Part shown: positions 53,155 through 62,566 of the stretch, piece by piece
How the letters are laid out: each line of letters starts with the position of its first letter
Numbering within the stretch: the first letter of the stretch is position 1
Source: Frigoribacterium sp. JB110
GTDB taxonomy: Bacteria; Actinomycetota; Actinomycetes; Actinomycetales; Microbacteriaceae
Assembly (NCBI RefSeq): GCF_900163665.1
Contig: NZ_FUIA01000011.1
Span: forward strand, 124,001-188,000
Length of the DNA stretch: 64,000 nucleotides
Direction of reading: 5' to 3'
Notes under the pieces: model-generated
What the model was told of the DNA's origin: nothing
Databases searched by the model: none
The model's input: the letters and a program-made list of their open reading frames with translations, nothing else
Translations under genes and position numbers: made by a program

Positions 53155-54038
53155 TCACCGCCGGACCGTGTGCCGCCAGAGGGTGAAGGCTCGCACCGTG
53201 AGGGGGTGATCCCTGCTCCACCACGGGGAAGCGGAAGCCGGGTCCCAGTCCTCGAGCACCCGGCGCCACTCCCCCGGGTCGAGTTCGTCTTGAAGAAAGC
53301 GGGATTCCCAGAGCACGAAGTCCAGGGCGCGTCGCAGGCCAGTGAGGGCCCCGGGGCGGCCTGTCGACTGGCGCAGAACGGTTCCGGCGGTATCGAAGCC
53401 CTCGGCCAGAAGCGTAGAGAGGAATCGGGCGCTGTCGGGACCGAAGGCCCGCCGGTAGCCGGCGTTCAGCGCCGACCATGACCGTGCCTCCCAAGCAAGA
53501 TCCTCCCCGGAGCCGATGGGGGCGAGAATGTTGCTCAGGCGCACCCAGATCGAACCCCCGGTGCGCACGACGCGCGTGAGCTCAGGCATGAAACGGGTGT
53601 CCCAGCAGTCTCCGAGTACGGCGGCATCGAACTCCGCCGAAGCGAAAGGCAGCGGTTCCGACAGGTCTGCGGCGATGACGCTGACGCCCCGCTCTGCCCT
53701 ACTTCGCAGGCCAACGCGGCCATCCGCTGGTCGCGGTCGACCGCGACGACCTTGTGTCCGCGACCCGCAAGCAGCGCGCTCGAGACCCCGGGGCCACAGG
53801 CCGCGTCGAGGACCCGTGCTCCCGCGGGCAGCGCCATCACGTCGATACAGTCCTCCAGCGCAGCACGGTCATCGAGGTTCGCGATCAGCGCCTGCGCTGG
53901 GGCCGCCACCTCGTACGCCGAGCGCGCCGGCGACCCGCGGGATGATTCGGCGATCTCCGTCCACCGTGACGCAGGCGGCACTTCCTGCACCAGTGCTCGC
54001 CACGGTGCCGGCACGTCGGCGATGCTGGGAGCATTCAT
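53155..54038 (-). pseudogene. SAM-dependent methyltransferase interrupted by a frameshift
   Basis: The N-terminal part from ATG 54038 (MNAPSIADVPAPWRALVQEV, ribosome binding site GGAGAGGG) includes SAM motif VLDAACGPGVSSALLAGRG. Near 53690-53705 the frame is lost; the rest continues in another frame as RGVSVIAADLSEPLPFASAE, then FDAAVLGDCWDTRFMPELTR and on to a stop at 53155. A single-base change in GTAGGGCAGAGCGGGGCG would restore one protein of about 293 residues. Either a real pseudogene or a sequencing error in a G-rich stretch. The gene follows the MFS gene by 35 bases and would share its zinc-controlled promoter. Confidence 0.8.
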
Positions 54039-54073
54039 TCCCTCTCCTTCCATGCGGTCCGCCCGCTGATGAG

Positions 54074-55288
54074 TCAGTTCGACGGCTCTTCTCGTCGCAG
54101 ACCGCGGAGCGCGAAAGCGGCGATGCCCGCAGTGACGATGAGGATGACGATGCCCACCCGCTGGGTGCCGGCGATACCGATCGTGCCGACGAGGGCCGCA
54201 GCGAGATAGGCGCCCACGGGCTGCCCTCCCCATGCGAACATCCGGGCTGTGGTGTTGACTCGCCCCTGCAGATAGTCCGGCGTAACCCGCGCACGCTCGG
54301 TCACGCCGTTGAGGATGACGACCGTCGCACCGATCTGATAGACCACGAGCGCGACCAAACCGATCCAGTACAACGGCTGCTGGCTCCACGCAGCCAGGCC
54401 GCCCGCCGCGACGATCAGCCCGAGCGTCGTGATGGTGCCGATACGCACACGACGGCCCAGACGCGGGAGAATCAGCGCGCCGAGGAACCCGCCGACCGTC
54501 ATCGCCGAGTACGCGAATCCCAGATACGGCCCGTCCAACGTCATGCCGAACCACTCCGAGACCGTGACGACCACCAGCCCGCTCAATACGCCTTCGGCGA
54601 TCGAGTTCCCCAATCCCAGCAAGGTCAGAGAGCGCACGATCCGGTTCCGGACGATGAATCCGAGTCCCGCGCCGATATCGCGAAGGATTGTCGTCTCACG
54701 ATGCGACAGCTCCCGCACGGGCTCGTCGAGGATCAGGAAGACCACGGCGGAAACGACGAACATCACAGCCGAGATCGTCAACGTGTACTCCGGCGACCAC
54801 CAGCCGGCGATCAGCCCGCCCAATGCCGGCCCTCCCAGCCCGATCACCGTCGAGACGGCCGTCATCGAAGCGAACGCCTCGGCAATCCGGTCCCGTCCGA
54901 CGATGGCCGGGAGAGCTGCGAACATCGCCGCGTCGAAGAACACCAGCGCGGTGTTCGCTACGAGCGCCGATACGAACAGATGCGGCGTCGTCAATACACC
55001 GAGCATCTGAGCGACGGGGATCGATCCGAACGCCAGCGCGCATGCCGACGTCGTCAGCAAGGCAACGCTCCGTATCCGGTGGCGGTCAGCCAGCGCTCCA
55101 GCAAACAGCCCCACGACGATGTAAGGCGTCACGATGAAGCCGGCCAGCAGGGCGGCCAGGTCCGCTCGCCCCGTGCGCTGATAGACCGCCATGGGCAGCG
55201 CGACAGCGGTGATCGCCCCGGCGATCCAGATGCTGGCGCGCGCCATGAGCAACGTGCGGAACTGGAGGCGAGCCATCACAGTAGACAT
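54074..55288 (-). CDS. MFS exporter, EntS/DHA3-like, zinc-regulated
   Basis: About 404 residues with 12 helices. Possible starts are ATG 55288 (MSTVMARLQFRTLLMARASI), which abuts the Zur box and might be leaderless, or ATG 55276. Loop ALADRHRIRS after helix 2 and RDRIAEAFASMTAVSTVIGL in the middle fit the MFS_3 group that includes enterobactin exporter EntS. A double Zur box is directly upstream. Export of a metallophore-like molecule made elsewhere in the genome is a reasonable guess; no synthesis genes are in the window. Confidence 0.85.
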   Translation of the reverse strand: MSTVMARLQFRTLLMARASIWIAGAITAVALPMAVYQRTGRADLAALLAGFIVTPYIVVGLFAGALADRHRIRSVALLTTSACALAFGSIPVAQMLGVLTTPHLFVSALVANTALVFFDAAMFAALPAIVGRDRIAEAFASMTAVSTVIGLGGPALGGLIAGWWSPEYTLTISAVMFVVSAVVFLILDEPVRELSHRETTILRDIGAGLGFIVRNRIVRSLTLLGLGNSIAEGVLSGLVVVTVSEWFGMTLDGPYLGFAYSAMTVGGFLGALILPRLGRRVRIGTITTLGLIVAAGGLAAWSQQPLYWIGLVALVVYQIGATVVILNGVTERARVTPDYLQGRVNTTARMFAWGGQPVGAYLAAALVGTIGIAGTQRVGIVILIVTAGIAAFALRGLRREEPSN

Positions 55289-55290
55289 AT

Positions 55291-55311
55291 TGAGAATGAT
55301 ACTCATTATCA
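55291..55311. promoter_or_regulatory. Zur-type box (site 6), two overlapping palindromes
   Basis: TGAGAATGATACTCA (55291-55305) overlaps TGATACTCATTATCA (55297-55311), offset by 6 bases, directly before the MFS start. Overlapping sites suggest that two Zur dimers bind. Confidence 0.8.
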
Positions 55312-55444
55312 ACCGGGTGATCATGTGTAGATTCGTCAACTTGCAACCGCATCGTGTGTGCGAGTTGAGTCCGCGAGGTTGCGCATGGCTCCCCCTGCCG
55401 AGGGCTGGCGCGTCACAACAGCACCCTTCGCCGTCCGGACAAGA

Positions 55445-55845
55445 CCCGCGGTCCCGCAAATCGTGCTCCACTCTCATTACCGCGGTCGTGGTGAACCGGT
55501 CGGTGCCATCGCCGATCTCCGCGAGGATCCGCGCTACAGGCACGGCACCGATACCGGGTGCGGATGGATGGGTGCGAGGGGATGTTGCGCGAGCTCCGCG
55601 GTGAGAGCCCGTTCGAGTCCTTCGACGGTGTCGCGCATCGCTTCAAGGATTCTCAGCAGCCCCGTGCCGACGGTGCCCAGGACAGTTTCGACCCTCCTGC
55701 TCTGTCGTGGTGCGGGTGCGCGGAGATCGGCGCGTATCCGCTCAAGCAGAGCAGGATCGTTGCGGCGACCAGCGCGACGGAAGACGGCTTCGATCCTGCG
55801 GGACTTCAGCCGATATCCCACAGCTGGTGTCGACGCGGCACCCAT
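55445..55845 (-). pseudogene. IS110-family transposase remnant
   Basis: One minus-strand frame (55845-55534) reads ALLERIRADLRAPAPRQSRR, then VEGLERALTAELAQHP, as in the middle of IS110 transposases. The next piece, ARILAEIGDGTDRFTTTAV, from the start of the Transposase_20 domain, continues in a different frame at 55543-55450. Both ends are missing and no terminal repeats are visible. It marks the border between the zinc island and the ECF operon. The rest of 55313-56048 has no gene that I can recognise. Confidence 0.6.
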
Positions 55846-56048
55846 GACTGCTGTGGCCGCATAGTGCTGCAGTTCGGGAACACTTTGATCGCCTGCAGAT
55901 AGAGCTCCAGCAGCACGAACCGCAGGTGCCTCACAGTTCGGGCAGGGCTCAGGTCGCCTTCTGGTGCTGTCGGCGGATACACGCTGAACCAGTTCGCATC
56001 AACAGCCCGCGCGGGCGAGTGGAGTGAGAGCCTCTCGCCAATCGGCTG

Positions 56049-57302
56049 CTACCGCTTCTCCGGGTCCGGGTCGGCGGGCATGCGCCGGAACCGTGGATGG
56101 AGAAACACGAAGAGGACGATGATCGCCATGATGGCGGCGCCGACGATGATCGGCAGGAGCGCCCATGTCCCGTAGAGGGCGGTGCCGGCGGTGGGGGCGA
56201 TGACGAAGGTGAGCCCGGTGGTTGCGCTGATCAACCCGGCCAGCCCGCCCTGTTCCTCACGGTTCACCAGGAGTGTGGGCCCGGCGGTGTAGCCGGGCAT
56301 TGCGATCCCCAGGCCCAGGCCGATGATCAGGATCGAACTGAACAGCGGGACGGGGCCGGCGTCCATGATGAGCAGGAGGAAACCTGCCAGTGCGATGGTC
56401 CCGCCGACGCGGAGCAGGGTGGGCGGGGTCCAGCCGCTGCGGGGCACGATGACGGCCTGGGCGAGGATCATCCCGACGCCTGCCGCGAGGAGAGCACCGC
56501 CGGTGACCAGGCCGGTGGTCTGGGCGTCGAGTCCGAGGCGGTCCTGGACGATGAACCCGGTGATGACTTGGATGAATCCGAGGGCGGTGAACATGCCGAA
56601 CCCGGCCAGCAGGAACGGCCACACGCGTGGGTCGAACGGGCGCACCCGCGCAGGTTCTGCGATGAGTTCGTGGCGCTGCTCACGGCGCAGACGCACCGTG
56701 ATGAGGACGAGCCCGGCCACCAGGAGCACGGGCACGGCGATGAGCGGGGTGAGGAGGCCGAAGGCGGACAGCAGGCCGCCGATGACGGAGCCGCCGACCA
56801 TCGCGATGCCCTGTACCGCGCCGACGCCGGCCATGCCCTTCACCCTGGCGGTTTCGTCGGTCGTGACGTCGGCGATGTACGCCTGGGCGGTCGGTGGCAC
56901 AGCGGCGATCGCGGCGCCGAAGCCAATCCCGCGGAACAGGACGAACAGCACGAACAGTGCAACCCCTGTGACGAGACCGGTCATGCCGGCCCAGGCCACC
57001 AGGGCGAACAGGATCATCGTGACCGTGGCCAGGGCGAAGGCGGCGACGAGGACGGGCTTGCGCCCCCAGGACTGGGAGCGGCGGCCCCAGAACTGGCTGG
57101 TGAGTACGAGCATGAGCGCGGCGGAGCTGATGGTGACCCCGATCTGCCATTCGGCCAGTCCGACCTCTCGGGACAGGGGTGCGATGATCGGGTTGAGGGT
57201 CATCTGTCCCAGGTAGACGAGCAGCACCGCGCCCAGCAGCAGCGGGGTCTGCGGGCGGGACACGACGGTCTCCGACGTGGGAAGTGGGGTTGGGGCGGTC
57301 AT
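56049..57302 (-). CDS. MFS exporter, copy 2, in the ECF operon
   Basis: 417 residues, 12 helices, a very close paralogue of the 7269-8516 gene: the same A-motif WGRRSQSWGRKP, the same GMFTALGFIQVITGFIVQDR segment and the same MPGYTAGPTLLV. Here it is the last gene of a coupled operon (ATG overlaps the stop of the ECF ATPase) and has no TetR neighbour. It is presumably the efflux partner of whatever the ECF and ABC genes import or process. Confidence 0.87.
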   Translation of the reverse strand: MTAPTPLPTSETVVSRPQTPLLLGAVLLVYLGQMTLNPIIAPLSREVGLAEWQIGVTISSAALMLVLTSQFWGRRSQSWGRKPVLVAAFALATVTMILFALVAWAGMTGLVTGVALFVLFVLFRGIGFGAAIAAVPPTAQAYIADVTTDETARVKGMAGVGAVQGIAMVGGSVIGGLLSAFGLLTPLIAVPVLLVAGLVLITVRLRREQRHELIAEPARVRPFDPRVWPFLLAGFGMFTALGFIQVITGFIVQDRLGLDAQTTGLVTGGALLAAGVGMILAQAVIVPRSGWTPPTLLRVGGTIALAGFLLLIMDAGPVPLFSSILIIGLGLGIAMPGYTAGPTLLVNREEQGGLAGLISATTGLTFVIAPTAGTALYGTWALLPIIVGAAIMAIIVLFVFLHPRFRRMPADPDPEKR

Positions 57303-58789
57303 CCGGTCTCCTTGAGCGATCGTGTCATGGCAGCAGCGGGGACGGTGCTCGCGCCGTGCTCCTGGGCCACGGGAGTGAGGGTGAGTTGTCGATCGGCGGC
57401 AAGGGCCAGCAGGTCGTCGTCGTGGCTGATGAGCAGCACGACGGCGCCGTCCGCGGCGACCTGCCGGATCTGGTCGGAGATGGACTGCAGATGTCGACGG
57501 TCGACGCCGGAGCTGGGCTCGTCGAAGATGACGATGCGGCGCCCGGCGACGCGGGCGGCGGCGACGACGACCCGCTGCTGCTGCCCACCAGACAACGCCA
57601 GCGGGTGCCGTTCGGCCAGAGGGGCGAGGTCGAGAGCCTCGAGTACCGCGGCGGTATCGGGCGATCCGGGGGCGTCTGTGGACGCGAGGTCGATCTCGGC
57701 CTGGACACTGTCGGTGAACAGTTGTCGTTGCACGTCCTGCATCACGATCGCGCTCGCCCGTTGCCGTGCACGGCGGGTCAGCGTCCGCCCGTCGAGCTGG
57801 ATGGTGCCGGCGGATGTCTGCAGGCCGGTGACGATGCGGGCGAGGGTGGACTTGCCTGCGCCGTTGACGCCGCGGATCGCGGTGACCTCGCCCGCGGTGA
57901 ATGCCACCTTGTCGATGTCGAGAACGCTGCGGCCGCCGAGCCGGCAGCGGATGCCGTCCAGGTGCAGCGTCGCGGTGGGGGCCTGCTCGTTCGGGACGGA
58001 GTGCGCGATGCTGCCGCCGGCGGCGGCAAGGATGGGAATGACGGGCGGCCGGATGTCCCCGCGCAGGCCCTCGTCCGCGAGCAGATCGTCAGGGACGGCG
58101 CGGAACTGTGCTGCGGTCCATTCCTTGTCGATGGTGCCGTCCCGCATGACCACGACACGATCGAAGAGGTCCTGCAGATAGCGCAGCCGGTGTTCGGCGA
58201 CGACGATCGTCACCCCGGCGGTCTTGAGTCCCGCGAGGGTGCCGGCGAGTCGGTGCACGGCGTCGGCGGACAGGTTGGAGCTCGGCTCGTCCAGCAGGAG
58301 GATGCGCGGATCGTGGGCGGTGGCGGCGGCGATCGCGACCTGCTGCTGCTGCCCGCCGGACAGCCCCCGGAGCCGCTGGCTCACCGGCACCCATCGCGCG
58401 AGCTCGGTGACCTTCTCCTGGACGCGGGTGCGGATGTGCTCACGGGGAAAGCCGAAGTTCTCCATTGCGAACGCCGTCTCCTCACGTGCGGAGTCGGTGA
58501 AGAACTGCCGACGGGGATGCTGCAGCACAGTGCCGGTGACCAGGCCGAGGGCGTCGAGCTCGACACCGGTGGTGATCATCCCCTCGACGGTGACGGTGCC
58601 GGTGAGGATCCCGTCGTCGTGGAACTGCGGCACGAGGCCGTTCATGAGTCGCAGGGCCGTCGACTTGCCGGATCCGGAGGCGCCGCACAGGACGAGGAAC
58701 TCTCCGGAGGCGACCGTGAGGTCGAGGTCGCGCAGCGCGGGGGTCTCGGCGTGGGGGTAGGTCCAGGAGACGCTCGATATCTCGATCAT
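57299..58789 (-). CDS. ECF transporter ATPase, two fused ATP-binding domains (EcfA-EcfA')
   Basis: A 496-residue protein with two ATPase domains. First: Walker A CGASGSGKST near 35, signature LSGGQQQQVAIAAA, Walker B ILLLDEPSSNLS. Second: RGVNGAGKST near 310, LSGGQQQRVVVAAARVAG, RIVIFDEPSSGVD. The fused form supplies both ATPase subunits of a group II energy-coupling-factor importer. ATGA overlaps on both sides join it to the T component (58786) and the MFS gene. Confidence 0.92.
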   Translation of the reverse strand: MIEISSVSWTYPHAETPALRDLDLTVASGEFLVLCGASGSGKSTALRLMNGLVPQFHDDGILTGTVTVEGMITTGVELDALGLVTGTVLQHPRRQFFTDSAREETAFAMENFGFPREHIRTRVQEKVTELARWVPVSQRLRGLSGGQQQQVAIAAATAHDPRILLLDEPSSNLSADAVHRLAGTLAGLKTAGVTIVVAEHRLRYLQDLFDRVVVMRDGTIDKEWTAAQFRAVPDDLLADEGLRGDIRPPVIPILAAAGGSIAHSVPNEQAPTATLHLDGIRCRLGGRSVLDIDKVAFTAGEVTAIRGVNGAGKSTLARIVTGLQTSAGTIQLDGRTLTRRARQRASAIVMQDVQRQLFTDSVQAEIDLASTDAPGSPDTAAVLEALDLAPLAERHPLALSGGQQQRVVVAAARVAGRRIVIFDEPSSGVDRRHLQSISDQIRQVAADGAVVLLISHDDDLLALAADRQLTLTPVAQEHGASTVPAAAMTRSLKETG

Positions 58790-59529
58790 GCGATCACCAT
58801 CGTCAGGGGGTTGGGGAGCAGGAGGCTCACGGCCGCGAGGATGGAAAGGGCGACGGCCAGGGCGAGGTCGGACCGGCCGAACTGCGGCGGATCGAGCGAC
58901 ACCGGGACGCGGCGTGAGCCGAGTCCGCGCAGGATCGCCGATGCCGACAGGTCTTCGCTGGCGCGCAGGCTCGCGGCGATCATCGGCACGGTGAACCGTT
59001 CCATGCTGAGGATCGGATGCCGGGCAAGGCCCGTTGCTCCGGCGAGGCCGCGCAGCCGCATGGCATCGAGCACCGCGGCGGATTCCGCAGCGACCACGGG
59101 GAAGAACCGGAGCATCACGGCGAGGGTTACCGAGAGCGCACGAGGCAGATGCCAGGCGCGCAGTGCCGCGCTCAGCCGTGTGGGCGAGGTCGTTGCGATG
59201 AGGTGGGCGCCGGCGCCGAACGCGGCGACGAAGCGGATGAGGTACCCGCTGCCGATCGCGAGGACCGTGAGCAGTGGATGGGCCCAGAGCTGGGGTAGCA
59301 CCCAGCCGAGTACGTACAGGACGGCCGCCGCGACGGGGATGATCACGACGCGCGCCCAGGCTCGCTCCGAGATGGCGAGCACGGTCGCCAGTAGGATGCC
59401 CGCCGGGACGAACACCAACCCGCCGGGGCTCATCACGGCGAGGCTGACGAGCAGCACGAGAAGGATCTTGCTGCGTGGATCGAGTCCCCGCCGTGCGACC
59501 GCGACGGCGGGGACCGCGACCTCAGGCAA
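58786..59529 (-). CDS. ECF transporter T component (EcfT-like)
   Basis: About 247 residues with five to six helices. It contains RGLDPRSKILLVLLVSL near the N-terminus, and the coupling-helix motifs AMRLRGLAG (near residue 160) and ASAILRGLGSRR (near residue 208), both matching the Ala-Arg-Gly pattern that contacts the ATPases. No ATG or GTG is well placed: the likely start is TTG 59529 (overlapping the S-component stop) or TTG 59544. The in-frame ATG at 59646 lies inside the previous gene and gives an uncharacteristic Cys/Ser/Arg-rich start. Confidence 0.85.
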   Translation of the reverse strand: MPEVAVPAVAVARRGLDPRSKILLVLLVSLAVMSPGGLVFVPAGILLATVLAISERAWARVVIIPVAAAVLYVLGWVLPQLWAHPLLTVLAIGSGYLIRFVAAFGAGAHLIATTSPTRLSAALRAWHLPRALSVTLAVMLRFFPVVAAESAAVLDAMRLRGLAGATGLARHPILSMERFTVPMIAASLRASEDLSASAILRGLGSRRVPVSLDPPQFGRSDLALAVALSILAAVSLLLPNPLTMVIA

Positions 59530-60154
59530 GGCCGGCGCGGACAAAATGCTTGCGGAGTACCGCGGAGCCGAGCAGCCCGCCCAGGAACCCGGCGACCGCG
59601 ACCCCGATCGCGAGCACTCCCAGCACGGGCAGCGTGGTGAGCGCATCGGCGCCCGTGACGTATTCCTCCCCCATTGTGGTGAAGCTGGGGCTACGGAGGT
59701 AGTTCTCCCGGTCGAAGACCAGCGGCAGGAACGGGGTGAAGAAGCTCAGCGCGAAGATCGTGTAGGCCCAGATCGCCGCCCACCGAGAACGGTAGCCGCC
59801 GACCCAGAGAACGACCTCGGCAAGGATTGCGAGCATGATGATCCCGATCGTGCTGAAGATCGTGTTGCCGGTCAGCAGGTAGAACAGCGCGACGACGATG
59901 CCGAGCAGCGTCACCATCCCGGCGTGTTTCACTCGCGTGAGGAAGAGCATGAACACGATCCCGTTGACGAGCACCGAGATGGGGACGATCGTCAGCCAGA
60001 CCAGCGGCGAGAAGATACCCAGCATTCCGATCGCGTAGGTGACGACGATCATGATGACCGCGAAGATCGCTATGCCCGTCAGGTCGCGTGCTGTGAACCG
60101 CAACGAGAGGCGCCGACCGGTACCGGTCTCAGCGGGCAGAGTCGTGTCTGTCAT
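59522..60154 (-). CDS. MptD-family (Trep_Strep-type) ECF S component, second
   Basis: A 210-residue, six-helix substrate-binding membrane subunit (MTDTTLPAETGTGRRLSLRF). Features shared with its upstream paralogue: FTARDLTGIAIFAVIMIVV, GYRSRWAAIWAYTIFALSFF, VLRKHFVRAGLA at the end. The family is associated with poorly characterised ECF importers, often in metallophore or haem gene clusters. ATGA overlap with the first S component. Confidence 0.88.
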   Translation of the reverse strand: MTDTTLPAETGTGRRLSLRFTARDLTGIAIFAVIMIVVTYAIGMLGIFSPLVWLTIVPISVLVNGIVFMLFLTRVKHAGMVTLLGIVVALFYLLTGNTIFSTIGIIMLAILAEVVLWVGGYRSRWAAIWAYTIFALSFFTPFLPLVFDRENYLRSPSFTTMGEEYVTGADALTTLPVLGVLAIGVAVAGFLGGLLGSAVLRKHFVRAGLA

Positions 60155-60804
60155 GCGAGACCCGCCTTGACGAAGTGCTTGCGCAGGACCGCGGAGCCGA
60201 GCAAGCCGCCGAGGAAGCCGAAGACGATCCCCGCAGCCCACACCCCGAGGATGACCGGAGCGGACAGCAGGGCGTCCATCTGCGCGGCGTACTCGCTGCC
60301 CATCGACTCCGACCCCTGGGAAGCGAGGTAGGCGTCGCGGTCGAGGAACATGGGGATCCAGGGCCCGATCATCCAGGCCGAGAAGATCGTGTAGGCCCAG
60401 ATCGCTGCCCACCTCGACCGGTACCGGCCGGCGAAGAGCACGATCTCCGCGATCAGGGAGACCCCGACGATGACCAGAACGCTCTGCCACGGGTGCCCCC
60501 AGCCCATCGAGGCGAGCCCGAACACGATGCCGAACAGCGTGACCATGCCGCCGTGCCGCACTCGGCTGAGGAACAGCATGTAGGGGATGCCGGCGACCAG
60601 CGGGGCGAGGGGAAGAGTGATCACCATCACGAGCGGGCTGATGATGCCGACCATCGCGACGGCGAAGATCACCACGATGTAGATGACAGCGAAGATCGCG
60701 ATAGTCAGGAAGTCGCGGGCACGGAACGTCAGCGAGAAGCGGGGACGCTCTGCCGCAGTCGCAGTCGCCACCGGGGTGGCTGCCGAGAGGGTGTCGTCGG
60801 TCAT
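60151..60804 (-). CDS. MptD-family ECF S component, first
   Basis: 217 residues, six helices (MTDDTLSAATPVATATAAER). It aligns throughout with the following gene (RYRSRWAAIWAYTIFSAWMI; VLRKHFVKAGLA), showing a tandem duplication. Two S components next to a single T component and a fused ATPase could bind as a heterodimer or recognise two related ligands. It starts 28 bases after the ABC half-transporter. Confidence 0.88.
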   Translation of the reverse strand: MTDDTLSAATPVATATAAERPRFSLTFRARDFLTIAIFAVIYIVVIFAVAMVGIISPLVMVITLPLAPLVAGIPYMLFLSRVRHGGMVTLFGIVFGLASMGWGHPWQSVLVIVGVSLIAEIVLFAGRYRSRWAAIWAYTIFSAWMIGPWIPMFLDRDAYLASQGSESMGSEYAAQMDALLSAPVILGVWAAGIVFGFLGGLLGSAVLRKHFVKAGLA

Positions 60805-60832
60805 GTCTGGTCCTTTCGAAGGGTCGGGTGGT

Positions 60833-62566
60833 TCAGTCGTGGTGGGTGAGCTGCCAGCCGGCCGCGTCGACCCGCTCGTTCCAGTAGCGCGCGTACGCGC
60901 CGCCGTGGGCCAAGAGCTCGGCGTGGCCGCCGGATTCGCGGATACTGCCTTCGCCGTCGAGCATGATGATCCGGTCAGCGGTCATGATCGTCTGCAACCG
61001 GTGGGCGACGACAATGAGGGTGCGACCGGAGCGGATGGAGTCGATCGCGTCACCGATCGCGATCTCGTTGCCGATGTCGAGGGCGCTGGTGGCTTCATCG
61101 AGCAGCACGATCGGGGCATCCTTCAGCAGGGCACGGGCGATGGACACCCGTTGCCGTTCGCCGCCCGACAGGTTCGACCCGCCCTCCCCGACGCGCGCAT
61201 CCCACCCGCCAGGGAGGCGCGTGATGATCTCGTCGACGCGCGCGCGGGTGGCGGCGGCGATGACCTCCTCGCGGGACAGATCGGGGTTGCCGATCCAGAC
61301 GTTGTTCAGGATGGTGTCGTCGAACAGGTAGACGTCCTGGAAGACCGGAGCGACCGCGGCCTCCACGACGTCGGTCCCGAGCTCCGGCAGCGGCACGCCG
61401 CCGATGAGCACGGTGCCGACCTCGGGGTCGTAGAAGCGGGCGATGAGCTTGGTGATCGTCGTCTTGCCCGAACCCGACGGGCCCACGATCGCCGTCATCC
61501 CGCCGCCGGGAGCGGAGAACGAGAGATCCCTCAGTACGGGGTCGCCACCGTAGCCGAAAGTGACGTCCTGGAACTCGACGCCGAAATCGGAAGGTACGGC
61601 CGGATGCTCGGGCTCGGGAAGCCGCGCGATCCCCGCGAACTCGTCGAGACGGTCGATCGTGGTCTTCGCGACGGCGATGCCGCCGCCGAGGTCGCCGGCG
61701 GTGACGATCGGCTCGTTGAATCGCACTCCGAGGACGAGCAGCGCGATCAGGGTTGCGATGTCGATCGATCCACCGACGGCGAGGAAAGCTCCGAGGACGA
61801 GAACGACCGTGACCGATAGTTGCACGAGCCCCGCGAACAGCGCGATCGCTGCGCCTCCGGTGACCAGCAGGCCCCGGTACTCCTTGTGCTGGTTCTCGAG
61901 CGCCTGGTCGACGAGCCGGTCGGCGATCGAGCCCTCGCCCGCGGTGCGCAACGCGGGCTGGGCGCGGGCGAACTCGACGACCCGATTTGAGGTCTCAGCG
62001 ACGGCGACCGAATGCTCCTTGTCGCCGCGGCCGATCCGGCGGCTCAGCCAGCGGTAGCCGATCGCGATGATCGGCACCATCACGGTCATCGCCAGCGCCA
62101 GTCGCCAGTCGAAGAAGTACATCCCGACCAGCACGGTGCCGGGGGCGATGAAGCCGGCGAGGATCTGCCGAAGGATGGCATAGGGCATCGTCGAGACGAA
62201 CATCGCGCCCTGCGTGGCCAATCCGGTGACCAGGCCCGTCCGATCGGACGAGAACCAGCTCACCGGCAACGACACCACACTGTCGCCGAGTTGCTCCAGC
62301 AGTGAGTCGAGCACGGCGGTGGAGGCCTTCATCCCGATCTGGCTCGCGAACCACGACGCGAGCACGTAGCCGACGGCAGCAACGGCGACAGCCCCCACCC
62401 AGCCCCACGCCGCCTCCAGGTCACCGAGGAACAGTGCCCGCAGCAATGGCACGAGCAGGAGAAAGGCGATGCCCTGCAGGAGAGCGGCGACCACCACGAA
62501 GCTCAGCTCCGCGATCACCAGACGACGGGCACGGGGCGAGCAGTAGCGCAGCAGGCGACGGATCAC
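60833..62566 (-). CDS. ABC half-transporter (exporter fold), IrtB/YbtQ-like
   Basis: 577 residues from GTG 62566, which overlaps the stop of the upstream partner (GTGA). Six-helix membrane domain (~20-310), then ATPase: Walker A GPSGSGKTTI, signature LSGGERQRVSIARAL, Walker B IVLLDEATSALD, H-loop VVAHRL. The pair of exporter-fold half-transporters followed by ECF subunits is a layout known from metallophore uptake loci, where such pairs import (IrtAB, YbtPQ). Direction and substrate cannot be proven here. Confidence 0.88.
   Translation of the reverse strand: MIRRLLRYCSPRARRLVIAELSFVVVAALLQGIAFLLLVPLLRALFLGDLEAAWGWVGAVAVAAVGYVLASWFASQIGMKASTAVLDSLLEQLGDSVVSLPVSWFSSDRTGLVTGLATQGAMFVSTMPYAILRQILAGFIAPGTVLVGMYFFDWRLALAMTVMVPIIAIGYRWLSRRIGRGDKEHSVAVAETSNRVVEFARAQPALRTAGEGSIADRLVDQALENQHKEYRGLLVTGGAAIALFAGLVQLSVTVVLVLGAFLAVGGSIDIATLIALLVLGVRFNEPIVTAGDLGGGIAVAKTTIDRLDEFAGIARLPEPEHPAVPSDFGVEFQDVTFGYGGDPVLRDLSFSAPGGGMTAIVGPSGSGKTTITKLIARFYDPEVGTVLIGGVPLPELGTDVVEAAVAPVFQDVYLFDDTILNNVWIGNPDLSREEVIAAATRARVDEIITRLPGGWDARVGEGGSNLSGGERQRVSIARALLKDAPIVLLDEATSALDIGNEIAIGDAIDSIRSGRTLIVVAHRLQTIMTADRIIMLDGEGSIRESGGHAELLAHGGAYARYWNERVDAAGWQLTHHD

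Noticed and set aside
17940-55311. Reading the six palindromes as Fur (iron) boxes
   Set aside because: Fur and Zur boxes look alike, but the target genes (type B L36, CobW, ZnuA-type transporter, Zur-like regulator) are zinc genes, and iron control in Actinobacteria usually uses IdeR/DtxR, whose distinct box is seen at 8570.
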